This document shows, one piece after another, positions 48,931 to 59,694 of a stretch of DNA of 64,000 nucleotides (positions are counted from its first letter, which is position 1; every line of letters starts with the position of its first letter). The DNA comes from Diphasiastrum complanatum (Eukaryota; Streptophyta; Lycopodiopsida; Lycopodiales; Lycopodiaceae). The notes under the pieces were generated by a model, which searched no databases, was not told the DNA's origin, and worked only from the letters and a program-made list of their open reading frames with translations. The stretch covers positions 17,841,019 to 17,905,018 of the forward strand of contig CM055111.1 in NCBI GenBank assembly GCA_029204225.1, read 5' to 3'. Position numbers and translations under genes: made by a program.

Positions 48931-49752
48931 GGTGGGGTCAAAGATCTTTCGTAGTATAGCCCTTCCGCCTGTCAACAAAGGTTAGATCACTAGATAGGTG
49001 CCTAGCTATGCATAGATGCTACTTTTAGTTTATTTCCTACTTTCTCCCTTAACTCTACTCACCACTATACTACTCCTCTTTAACTCTACTCCTCTACACT
49101 ATCATTCAGCATAGTTTTGGTTGAAGGGAAGGGATGGAGAAGAAGAGATTGAGAAGAGAAGAGAAAGAGAGAGAAAGAGAGTGAGGGTGGAGGTTAGCTC
49201 AAATGCTCCTTATGCTTGCTAATGGAAAAACATTCACTATGGCAAACAATAAAACATGGAAATAGAAAGCAATAGAAAATACAACCAAGAGCAATAGCAA
49301 GTAGTGAATAGCAAATGAGGATGCTTCTCTTCCAAAAATGGTAGAGTTTTCTCCTTCTCATTAAGCATGGAAATAGTGTACAAATGGTGCCTTTTTATAA
49401 AATGGGGAAGGCCCTTGCCCCTCAATCTTGTTGGCTAATATTCACAATGATCCTAACCATTCATCTTGGACCCAACTTGATCCAAGGGTCCACAAAAAGT
49501 ACATTAGAAATCACAAGATTCATGTGAGTCCCAATTTGGACCCAACTCTAAAACGTGATCTCTAAGTTTAAAAATGACATTGGGCCTCTAGTTTTATTTT
49601 AATTACAAGGCCCAAGTCAAGTTTATTTTATTTACAACTTCAATTGCGTGCTCATTGGGCCATGGGCTTATACACGCAGGATGCCATGCTCTCGCAACAC
49701 ATTTTATTGGAGGATTTTATTTATTTACACTTTGTTGGGAATACCCCCGACA
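48931..49752 (-). repeat. Gypsy-2 LTR, right (5' LTR)
   Basis: 822 bp, about 45 bp longer than the left LTR because of short internal length differences. A TATA-like TTTTATAAAAAGG lies near 49388-49402 on the minus strand. It is followed by the CTCAA target repeat. Confidence 0.92.
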
Positions 49753-49944
49753 CTCAAGAACCGTAAAAAATATTTGATATAAGTCAATTTTTGTAAAGCC
49801 GAACGAAAAGTGCTGGTCCACCTAGAATTGGGTCCTGTGAAAAATAGGATGTAGAACTTTGTAAATATTGTGTATAATTGGGTTGCACACATGGAAGACC
49901 AAGATGCCACGTCGCAACCCACGCCTAATGTGGGTTAGGTTAAT

Positions 49945-50438
49945 TCAAGAGAGTTGGTCATGTCTATTTGGTGCTCATCCCTACTTTATAGGACCTACAC
50001 CTAAGTTTAAGGTGAAAATTTGACCAACTAGCTACCTACCAAGCATAAGTCTAGGATCTAGGCTAAAGTTTCATTTTAGGGCAAGAAGGGTGAGTTTACT
50101 TCCTTATTATATGCTGGAAATCCACCTAACTTCAAGAAGGAAGTCATATTTGCTATGTATTCCAAACTCCCATAGTGAGAAGAGAGAAAACGTTTTGGAG
50201 CTCATTGGCAATCTCAAGCTAGTTCACTATGTACATTGAGTTTTTGTAATTCAAATGAAACCAAATCAATTTCTACTTGTTTCTAAGTTTTAAGGCCATA
50301 CTATAGCCTGTAGTACACACGTGTGGACTCGGATTTGGGTCTTTGATCTTGTTTATTGATTATCCATACTTGTTATGTGTCAAATTGGTAATCTAGATCA
50401 AGATTTATTTTCTAGTTTTTTGATGCATTGTTAAGCAG
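49945..50438 (-). repeat. Dispersed LTR-like repeat R, copy 3 (inverted)
   Basis: Reverse complement of copies 1 and 2: GGTTTCATTTTAGGGC-like start, CATAGTGAGAAG, CATTGGCAATCTCAAGCTAG, ACACGTGTGGACTC, and GATGCATTGTTAAGCA at the right end (50438). Confidence 0.75.
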
Positions 50439-51769
50439 ACACATTTAATAATTTTTTTAAAACCTATGTTCCTTCAAATCCAAGTTCCTATAAGCACATC
50501 TATAGGCTTAACCAGTCTAAAACATAAAGGTTGTGCCTTGTGATTGCACAGCAGTGTGGAACTAGGAAAATATCTGCAAAAACACGTATGAATGAGTGAG
50601 ATCTAGTAGACAACACGAGCATCATATGATCAAACTCTGAGTAGCATTACTGTTGATGTATTAATTTTTTTATACATGTTATAAAACATGTACAAAGGCA
50701 AAAAAATTTATTTTTCGAAGATATAGCTTAGTAGACTTAAGAAAGAGCCAAATCTACAGTAACAGGCACTCATCCGACTGGATTAATAATTCACAAATTG
50801 GTGGAAAAACATGGTTCAACAAAGTTAGCAATACCTTAAACTATCACAAAATATTATGCATATCTAAATGTTCAGATGTTCCTTAACTTACAGAAGAAGC
50901 TAGATCATCTTCCATGAGGTCCTTTGCCAATCCAAAATCTCCTGCAAGATCTTCAAGAAGTCTTTAGATACTACTTATACAAGCTGTGATACTAAGATAC
51001 TATACTTATCACTATCAGCTTTAATTTTGTGATGACTCAAAACCACATGCAAATAAATTTCATGGAAATCTCACAGTTTATAAGTGGCCATATTCAGATT
51101 ACAACAAATGGAGATCCCTGAATGTTAGCTATTGCATCAGAAATATATACGTTATATTGAATAATCTACTTTCGCCTAACATGGTGAGCAGTTGTCAAAA
51201 AGCTACGGAATTTCAGGATTCAACAAGAAGCTTTAAGCGCTTCACAAAATCTGATGGTTGCAGCATCTAGATGCAAGAACATTTTCACTCCATAAAAAGA
51301 AATGAAAAATAATTACTTTTTCAGGAAAGTAGATCTCGTTTGCTTTTTTCACCATATCCGCCCTGAAAACATATGAGAGAGAGAACGTACCCGCGATGGT
51401 GGACGATCACCAAGATCAGCATGCGATGGTGGATGAGCGCAACAATAGAACGTAAGAGGAGAGCAGGATGAGCGTGATGGTGGACTAGGAGAGAAGGGCG
51501 AGCAGAGGAGAGGAATAGCGCGGGAAAGTATGGCCCAAAGAGCTCCAAAATCCCCAAAATCAAGATCCAATTCAAGGATCATTAGCTATAAGAGCCCCAA
51601 AATTTCAATCTCTTTCTCTTTCTCTCGATGGCCAAAATGGCAACCAATGAAAATCTTGGTTTCATGCCTATACTGTACAGTTTTTTTTGAGCATTCGTGC
51701 GCGCATGAGGGAGAGGGAGAGCAAATTCGAATTACCTCGAGTGATGAAAATGAAATTTGAGAATCACAA
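50439..51769. other. Mostly unassigned stretch carrying one kinase-like exon
   Basis: Apart from the 50-bp exon at 50892-50941, nothing is recognised. Overlapping short frames at 51321-51582 are rich in His/Ser/Leu and not convincing. Confidence 0.45.
50892..50941 (-). pseudogene. Isolated NEK-like protein kinase exon
   Basis: The minus strand has a TCTTGCAG acceptor, then a 50-base exon reading DFGLAKDLMEDDLASS, then a perfect GTAAGT donor. DFG is the magnesium-binding motif, and the pattern DFGLAK.L..DDLASS is characteristic of plant NIMA-related (NEK) kinases just before the VVGTP activation segment. I could find no neighbouring exons on this strand within several hundred bases. It is probably a gene scrap left by transposition or decay. 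Confidence 0.45.
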
Positions 51770-53970
51770 GTGTAGGGGCAAATCCATTAGTACGGCTAGA
51801 CCAAACTCAAGTGATGTAAGTGTCAACTTGAGATGGATCGAGTTTGAACACAAACAATGAACTATGTTGAGTGATTAGGACCAAAACCACATGTTAGGCA
51901 TGATCTTTGAGCCATCTTGGGCGATTAGCATCAAATTTGAGCTATCTAAATTTTGTAAGCTTGAGATTCCATGAATTTGATCACTTTAGAAGCAACTTCT
52001 AATGATAAAGGCCAAAGCTGGGCCATCTTGATTGACACACCTCAAAGTTGAACTATTTCGAGTGATAGGGGCCATTTCCATCCATAAGGAATCAAACTAA
52101 AGCAATCCAATTGTCCTAAGCTTAAACTTGATCGAGTGACAAGGGACATAATAGCCAAAATTGAGCTATCGCAAGTAAATCATCTAAAATTTGACCTATG
52201 TCTTGTGATATGGGTCAATTCCGTTGATAAGGAGTCGAACTCAAGCAATCTAGACAAACTCAAACAATCTAGCAATCCAAAAATCGAGCTATCTTGATTG
52301 ATCGACATCAAATTTGAGCTATCTTGAGTGGTAGGGGCCAATTCCATGACGAGGGATCAAAGTCAAGCAATCTAATCATCCTAAACCTGAAAATGATTGA
52401 GTTTGATTGTTTGATGAATTACCTTAAGTCATAAAAACCAAATTGCATGTTAGACATCAAAATTGAGCTGTCCCAAATAACAGGCATTTAATTTGAGTTG
52501 TCCAATTTTGTAAGCCCGAGATTTTATGAATTCAATCACTCTATGAAGAACCTCAGCTTATAACAACCAAAATTGAGCTATCTCGATTGATGGAGATTAC
52601 ATTTGAGCTATCTCTTGTGATATGGGTCAATTTCATTGATAGGAAGTAGAACTCAATCAACCTAAATGTACCAACTTGATATTGACCAATTTTGCTCACT
52701 CAATGAGCCACATTGTTGGCTGATAATGACCAAAATCGCATGTCAGACATCAAACTTGAGCTCTCAAACAATAGACATCAAATTTGAGCTACCTGAATGT
52801 CCTAGTCTCAAGATTCTTCTAATTTAAGCACTCAATGAGCAATCTCAAATGATGAGAGACAAAATTGAGCTATCTCAAATGATCATACATCAAATTCAAT
52901 AGGGGTGAGTTGCATAGAAAATGGATTGAACTCGACTTGTTTTAAGGTTCTAAAGCAAAGACTCCTTTGATTTGATCACTCAATCGACAACCTCAAATGA
53001 AAAACGCCAAATTTGAGATACTTGAAGTTACAAACATCAAATTTGACAATCTCATGTGGTAGGGACCAATTCAATTGATGAGAGGTAGAACTTGGGAAAT
53101 TTGAACATACCAAACTAAATTTTGGTCAATTTCAATCATTTAGTAAGTCATGTCTATTGAAAACTACCAAATTTGAGTTTTCTCATATGTGGCATCAAAT
53201 TCAAGTTATCTTGAGTGATAGACATTAATTTTGTGCTATCTCGAGTGATAGGAGCTACTTTTATCAATAAGAGATCAAACTATAGCAAATTGAATATCCT
53301 AAAGTTGAGATTCGTCGAGTGATAAGAAGCAAACTTGTAACATAGGCATATCAATCTATCTCGAGCAATAAACATCAAATTTGAGCTATTTGAATGTCCT
53401 AAATCAAATATTCCTCTAATTTGATCACTCAATGGACAATTTCAAGTAATGAGGGCAAAATTGACCTATCTTGAATGTTAGACATCAAGGTGGGTGGAGC
53501 CATCTCAAGTGATAGGGGCCAATTCAATAATGAGGGATCAAATCTGATTAATCTAAATTATTGATCAGATACAATGTCAACAAGTGATAAGGACCACATC
53601 AATTTGATTCATTTGAATATCCTAGACTCAAAATTCCTCTACTTTTATCACTCAATGGACAATTTTGAGTGATAAGATCCAAAATCAAGCTACCTCAATT
53701 GACAGATATACAATTTGGGCAGATATTTAAAGGAGCCTATTCATCGAGCTATGAATTATGATTAGTCAATGAACTATGCTGAGTGATAAGGAGCATAATT
53801 GCAACATAGCACTCAAGGTATCTCGACCAATAGAATTGAATGTCCTACACTCAAGGTTACTCTAATTTAATCACCCACTGGCCAACCTTGAGTGATAAGG
53901 GCCACAATCAAGCTATCTATAGTGATAGACATAAAATTTGAATGATAGGGGCCAATTGGAGGATCTGGTG
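51770..53970. repeat. 2.2-kb degenerate repeat field
   Basis: A diverged tandem array built from recurring phrases: CAAATTTGAGCTATCTCGAG, TGATAGGGGCCAATTC, GAGGGATCAAACTCAAG and TCTAATTTGATCACTCAATG. The last phrase recurs near 51960, 52510, 52810, 52965, 53410, 53640 and 53855, so the spacing is irregular (about 160-550 bases). No open frame or known satellite is recognised. Confidence 0.85.
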
Positions 53971-54640
53971 GGCAGATTTTTCATCCAAGGATCGGTCTTG
54001 CTGAAAGATCCCAAGTGGGGGAAGGTTCCACACTACCCTTATGCGAGTGATTAGAGCTGGTAACTTGATTTGTTGGTAAACTACTGTTCATATTGCTGGT
54101 CTAGAGAGGAACACTAGGTATTGTATGTTGATGATGCGACTCTTAGTCTTTAGAGAGTAGTGTATTCTTGACATATCGTGTTAGATGCATGGAGTTAGAT
54201 GCATAGACAGTAGTATCCAAAAGGAAAAAAGGGTCTCTGCAAAAATAGATACAAATCCTCAACCAGTGTACTTATTTGAATATTTTATTGGCTAAGGAAC
54301 CTATTCAAGCGTCTATTCAAGTGAAAGACGACCCAGTTCAAGTGCCGACTTCATGAAATGAATTGAGAGGTGTAAAATAAGTGGTAGCCCAGGTGTACTA
54401 AGATGAGCTAAACAAGAACAATAGTCTCTTAGAACAAAGGGGTAAAAGTTCATCTGATTTTGATTTTTAGTATGAATACAAACTATGAAAGAATGATTTA
54501 TCGATCCTTTAGTCCAATTGAATTTGGAGCTAGAGGTGGCACAAAAGTTACCACATGGATAACTAGCTTGTGACACCCAAGTATTCATAGTACAACATAC
54601 ATCCATCCCAATTGCTTAGCTATTTTGAGTCGATCCTTGA
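53971..54640. other. Unassigned stretch
   Basis: No gene recognised. It may include LTR debris, since a copia integrase scrap follows. Confidence 0.4.
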
Positions 54641-54654
54641 TAGAGGGACAAAAG

Positions 54655-54770
54655 TGGAGTATGGCTCCATGAGATTCAACTGAAAGGAGTTTTCTTGTCC
54701 CTATACCCCTCAACAAAATGGGGTAGCCGAAAGGAGAAATAGGACATTGTGTGAATGTTCTAAATCTTTA
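54655..54770 (+). mobile_element. Copia integrase scrap
   Basis: Plus-strand phrase PYTPQQNGVAERRNRTLCE, the conserved copia integrase block, with a little upstream similarity. Isolated remnant. Confidence 0.75.
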
Positions 54771-56168
54771 GAAGTTCAAAAGTGCATTTGCAAATTGTTT
54801 ATTAAAATCTTCTTAGGAAATTGATTCTCTGCAATTTGAAACTAGGTAATAAATTAAAAGAGTTTACAACCCTTAATAACAAGCATAAATTTGAAGTACT
54901 TCTAAGTTTGCCAAAATAAATCCAAAGAGTTATGTTATTTATTGTAACATGTATATCTACTTTCCAAAAGTTGACATAAAATGTAATTGATTAAATGAAA
55001 TATGTCACACTATTCTAAAAAAGTTTTTCCTATTTTTGCATCAAGGAGATAAGTTTCTCGCTACTCATATTTTTAGTCGATTTTCAGAAATCGGTAAATT
55101 TAAAAACCAACCGATTGGTTGTAGGACCATATTTTCGGCTTCAAGAAAGATATTTCTTGGAACTCTGCAGGATCAAGGGTAGAGCGCCAACCTCTCTAAC
55201 CAACAAAAGCACAAAATCTACTCACCAGCTCAGCTCAAAAAACCTGAGAATTTTTTGAAGAGAGAACTTCATTGGATGTTTCCAAGCCCACTGAATAGAG
55301 CATCGCTGGTGAACATACCCCTGAGGTGTTTCCAAGCCTGGTGAAGAGGACTACCCTGCAAAATGCAAAGGTGACGGATTTCATGCGATCCCCTATTTGA
55401 GTGGAGATCATTGGCACGTCATAAAAATCTAGCTAATTTTCAAGATTTGCAATTCAATGGTATTTTAGCCTCACAAAGGGTACTTCTCTAGAGAGCCGGA
55501 TCCCTATATTGTAGCCTCTGGTGGATGCAATTTACATGAGGACCTCTGAGCAAGAGAAACTCACGAAAAAGAAGACACGTATCCAGCCTCAAGGAACCTC
55601 ATTTGAGTTATCCTCAAAAAAACGTTAAATTTATAGAAATGCTCAGTGTTTTGAAGAATTTTTAAATTACTCATAAAGAGGTATCTATGCATGTATTAAA
55701 AATCGTCAGATATTTTATGGTATTGGTTTTTGAGAAAATCTACCAATTTTTTCGAGCACTGCTTAGTTCTGTATAAATTAGAAACTATGTTAAAAAGAAA
55801 TGCAGGCAAGTTGCCAACCATGAGCACACCCCTTGTCATCTAAGAAACTTCACTCCATGCACAAACTGGTTTTACACAATCCACCGCATTTTTTTTATTT
55901 AGATTGGAATTTTCCCATTGGTTGATTTGGGGGGGGGGTCGGTATCGCCCTCCGAGGACATTTACCCTTCCTAAAGCAGAATGACCCAAGGAGGCATCCT
56001 TCCCTACCATAAGTTTTGTTTTTACTTTGTTTTTTCAATGTTCCTTTTGTGGTAAATTTTTTTTTACCCGCACCTTTCGAGCGGAACGTGCATGTAAAAC
56101 AAGGTAAAATTTGGTGCACATAGAAATTTTTTACCATAATTTTTTTGCTCCCACCAAATTTTGTGGTG
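54771..56168. other. Stretch without a recognisable gene, up to duplication copy B
   Basis: No supported feature. A (G)9 run lies near 55930-55938. A minus-strand open frame at 55895-56323 crosses the edge of copy B and has no recognisable motif. Similarity to copy A begins at about 56169. Confidence 0.5.
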
Positions 56169-56377
56169 GAGTGTTTGGAAAACTTTTTTGAGGTTTCCCT
56201 CAAAAATCCCATATCTTGAGTATTCTGGCTACTGACAGGGAATATGCTTCTACTTGCCAGTTTTCCTCTATAAAATCTCAAATTTATCACGTAACATATC
56301 CTGCAAAATTTTGTAGTTGTCAATTTTAGGAAAAAGATGCCGGTTCCATTCCTTAAGAATGCCAGCTTTCCTCTCTC

Positions 56378-56408
<31 letters not shown>

Positions 56409-56462
56409 TGAACGTGAATGAGTCTATTATGGGTGATTGGATATGGAAATCAAGATAAACTA

Positions 56463-56625
56463 CATCTAATCATTCTATTTGGATTTTTTCTTTTAGAAGC
56501 AAGTGAGATCTAAACTTCATCTAATCATTCTATTTGGATTTTCTTTTAGAAGCAAGTGAGAGATTAACTTCATCTAATTATCTATTTGGATTTTTCCTTT
56601 TAGAAGCAAGTGAGAGATTAACTTC
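56463..56625. repeat. 55-bp minisatellite, three units
   Basis: Three tandem units (CATCTAATCATTCTATTTGG type); copy A has two. A compound (TC)n tract at about 56371-56409 precedes it. Confidence 0.85.
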
Positions 56626-57574
56626 AAAGTATCGTGGCACTCATCCTATCGATCAATAAGGGTCAAAGATTAAAGCATTTTCAAAAAAAACTTTAAAGAG
56701 TTTATCTCTCATACTCTTGGATTCTCTGTGTGCACTCCATTGGCCCAAATATGATCATTGACAATCCTCCTTGCCCGAATCCTAAGACTTTTGCATTGTG
56801 TGCATGTAGATGGTATCTACTCATCATATTCTGGTTGGAACTGGTCCAATAATCCAATTGCAAATCGCACAAATTCTTTCAGTGTCATTCAAGTGAAAAT
56901 TGACAAATTCTAACATGTGACAAAAATTGACAAAATAGTCTTGGTACATTTAGTGCATTTGCAACCTTATTTATGCACCACATCATTTTTGCAAAAATTT
57001 TGAATGCATATATTTTTAATTCATGAATGCAGATGTATAGTCTTTGAATGTGCATCTATTGAATGCACATGTATTTATTGATGTATTCAATGCAATGTAT
57101 AGTCTATTTATTGCACATCTATGGAATGCAAATGTATCTATTGATGAATTCAATGTAATGTATCTATGTTAGCACATGATTTGCATGGCAAATGAATCAA
57201 AATAAATGTGAATTTACCTTTACTATTGTATCTCCATTGTTTTTTAACTTTGCTTTTCCTTTTGCATGCACTTGGTCTTTCAATCCTTTGCAATAAAAGC
57301 TCTTTTTTCATTTTTCATATCCAAGCCTACATCACAAACAAAATATATCTTAAAACATATGATCACAAAACACATACTATTAACATCCATCAATGAACTA
57401 AAAATCCTAAACACTATCAATCTTCTCACTCACATTCATCCCCATCTCATCCTCACTCCCATCTATACTCTCTTTTTCTCTCTCACACACAACAAAAAAA
57501 GGAAGTCGACCTCTAGTTTAGGAGCGGACCACATTTTGGTTTGCACCAAATGTTTTTTTTTTGGGTCAAATTTT

Positions 57575-58050
57575 GTTTTCATGGATTATCCACGTGTGGA
57601 TAATCCGCGCAAAATCGAGAGACTTAATTGCATGGATACCGCGTGGATAAGAAAAACTTATCCACGTGGTATCCACGACCCCAGCTCTCTGGATTTGACA
57701 TGGATAGAAAAATCTCGTGTGGATAATCACGCGATATTAACGCAAAAGCCGAGCCTTTTTTTAAAAAATCTTACTATGGCGTGGATTATCCATGCGAAAT
57801 AAAAAATCACATTTTCGGCTTTGGGTGTCGGAGGTTTGCCCGGCTGCCGGTTGTCGGAGTTGGTGTAGATAATCCACGCAGTTTGAATTTCACAACATCC
57901 AACCGATCTGCTGCTGGAAATGACACTTGTGTGGAACATCCATGCGTGGATAATCCACGCATCGTATCCATGCGTATATCCATGCCCATCCACAACTATA
58001 TCCATGGGAAATTTTTTTGCCCGTGCCTCCTCCTTTGTGTTGTGCATGGA
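57575..58050. repeat. Array of TGGATWATCCA palindromes, copy B
   Basis: Same array as 3730-4205 with point differences (for example GCGTGGATAATCCACGC near 57936-57960). The density of half-sites is retained, although several individual sites differ between copies. Confidence 0.7.
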
Positions 58051-58224
58051 TATTTGCTACATGTGTTCTTGTGACATTTAGTTCCATTTCGTTTAGTACA
58101 AAAAATACAATGCCCTGTGTGGACGCATGGATGACACTTTCGTACAGAGCATATTGACAAAAATAAAAATACGTACGATTGTGGAGTCATCGCAAATTTT
58201 ATCCAAGAGAGTCGAGCAAGCACA

Positions 58225-58676
58225 ATGGACACCAGTTTACTCTCTTCTCAACTTGATTATTGTGTGACAATCAATGACATCTTTGAAGTTGGATTTAGAC
58301 AATTCAGCTTTTTCATATTTGATGTCAAATGGTTCAAAGTTATTTGCAATGGTCCCAATGCAACTGTCAGAAACCTCATGAACAAGATCGTGATGACGGA
58401 TTCGATAACCCATTTTTGGAGGATAATCATGTGCAAGCTTCACAAGCTAATGATGATGTTGAGCATGATGCATCATCATCGGATGGATCAACGACACACG
58501 ACACACCTTCTTGGTCTCACTCGTTGCAACCGTCGCCATTAGCTTTTGAAGATCAACTTATTAATGATGAAGCTATAAGAGATATTTGGATAGAATTAGA
58601 GATAGACTCATTTGGTTTGGCAGATTTGTCGCATGATGATGCAGAAAATGATAATGATGAACTACCAAATAAATAA
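58225..58676 (+). pseudogene. CACTA transposase 3' part, copy B
   Basis: DUF4216-like start (SQLDYCVTINDIFEVGF, FFIFDVKWFKVICNGPN) joined directly to the acidic tail, because the second half of the domain and its intron (present at 4521-4887) are missing; the frame shifts at that join near 58372. The tail is uninterrupted here (HEQDRDDGFDNPFLEDNH, then SQANDDVEHDASSS) and ends at a stop at 58674-58676 after LADLSHDDAENDNDELPNK. This is the empty site matching the Copia-1 insertion in copy A. Confidence 0.6.
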
Positions 58677-59080
58677 GTGACACAATACGATGTATTTTAA
58701 CTCATTGTGATATTAATCATATTGCTCATAGATGCAATAACACTTTATTAATTGACTAGTTGACATCGAACAAAAAGTAGATGCATATGAGTACACAATT
58801 TGTGATCATCATTTTTTTGTGATACATAAATTTCTTTATTCACTTGTGCATATGGCAACCAATGTTGATAGAAAATGGTATTCAATGTGTTGATAGGTAA
58901 CAAATTCCAAAAGTGAGATCCATTTAAAATCTGTTTTATACCGTGGTTTATACCGAGGGGCCTTTTTTTCATCAGTCTTGGTATTACCCTCGGTTAGTAG
59001 AGTGTCCTGAAATGCCTCTGGTCACCTTGACCCTCTCTATAAATGTCTCCAAACAAGTTCAAATTTGGTAGGCTTATTCT
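58677..59080. other. Unassigned stretch, copy B only
   Basis: Downstream of the CACTA stop. It includes TATACCG(T/A)GG-type repeats near 58937-59000 (TTTATACCGAGGGG and ACCCTCGGTTAG). No gene recognised; it could include the 3' end of the CACTA element. Confidence 0.4.
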
Positions 59081-59084
59081 TGAT

Positions 59085-59222
59085 GAGGATGGTTTGGATG
59101 TTCAAGATGAAAATGATGATGCTTTTGTGTAGTCTTCATACATGCTTGCTAATGATGGAGATCTAGATCCATGGTGGATTGATAGTGGAGCAAGTTCACA
59201 CATGACTATTTACAAAGAGTAC
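59085..59222 (+). mobile_element. Copia gag-protease scrap
   Basis: Encodes LDEDGLDVQDENDDAFV and PWWIDSGASSHMT, matching Copia-1 at about 8770-8930 in the opposite orientation. It ends at the GA-rich block. The next copia residues appear just after the equivalent block in copy A. Confidence 0.8.
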
Positions 59223-59225
59223 TTC

Positions 59226-59293
59226 TGTTGTAAAAATGTAGCATAGGGTTCGAACGCTGGGAGCAACAACCCCGCCTTCACCTGCATAGCAAA

Positions 59294-59327
<34 letters not shown>

Positions 59328-59512
59328 TGCCTAGGTCAAGAGAGGCTTTGGGGGCTTGAGCGCCTACTCAAAGCTATTCACACCTAACCTATGAAGGAGA
59401 GAGAGAAAGAGAGGAGAGATAGAAGGCCTTGGCTAGGAAAGGCTTTGACAACGGCGCCATCAATGTAGCATAGGGTCCGAACATTGGGAGCATCAACCCC
59501 GCCTTCACTTGC

Positions 59513-59548
<36 letters not shown>

Positions 59549-59694
59549 CCTAGGTCGAGAGAGGCTTTGGGGGCTCGAGTGCACCCAAAGCTTTTCACAC
59601 CCAACTAAGGAAAGAGAGAGAGAAAGAGAGATGACAGATAGAAGGCCTTGGCTAGGAAAGACTTTGGGGGCGGCTCGAGCACCTACCCAAAGCT
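59226..59694. repeat. GA-rich minisatellite block, copy B
   Basis: Counterpart of 11114-11570: (GA)n runs at about 59296-59324 and 59518-59544, with the same AGATAGAAGGCCTTGGCTAG and GTAGCATAGGGTTCGAAC units. The transporter's downstream flank follows directly. Confidence 0.85.

Larger units (their letters stand above)
41191..49752 (-). mobile_element. Ty3/gypsy LTR retrotransposon (Gypsy-2), nearly complete in parts
   Basis: 8.56-kb minus-strand element with LTRs 41191-41967 and 48931-49752 and a 5-bp CTCAA target duplication. The primer site at 48911-48929 begins TGGCGTCGTTGCC, the class common in plant gypsy elements. Parts in order: long repeat-rich leader, gag, zinc knuckle, protease, RT, RNase H and integrase. 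The polyprotein is split into about eight open pieces, so there are at least half a dozen breaks. The LTRs look only a few percent different, so the insertion is fairly young. Confidence 0.94.

Noticed and set aside
55150-55210. Possible tRNA gene (GGTAGAGCGCCAACCTCTCTAACC text)
   Set aside because: A D-arm-like phrase is present but no anticodon or T-arm can be placed, and the cloverleaf fails.
55895-56323. 142-residue open frame, minus strand
   Set aside because: It crosses the edge of the duplication, has no motif, and its equivalent in copy A is not open; probably chance.
57266-57802. 178-residue plus-strand frame, with a similar frame at 3415-3783
   Set aside because: It spans a low-complexity pyrimidine-rich stretch and the palindrome array; the two copies do not keep the frame in the same way and no domain is recognised.
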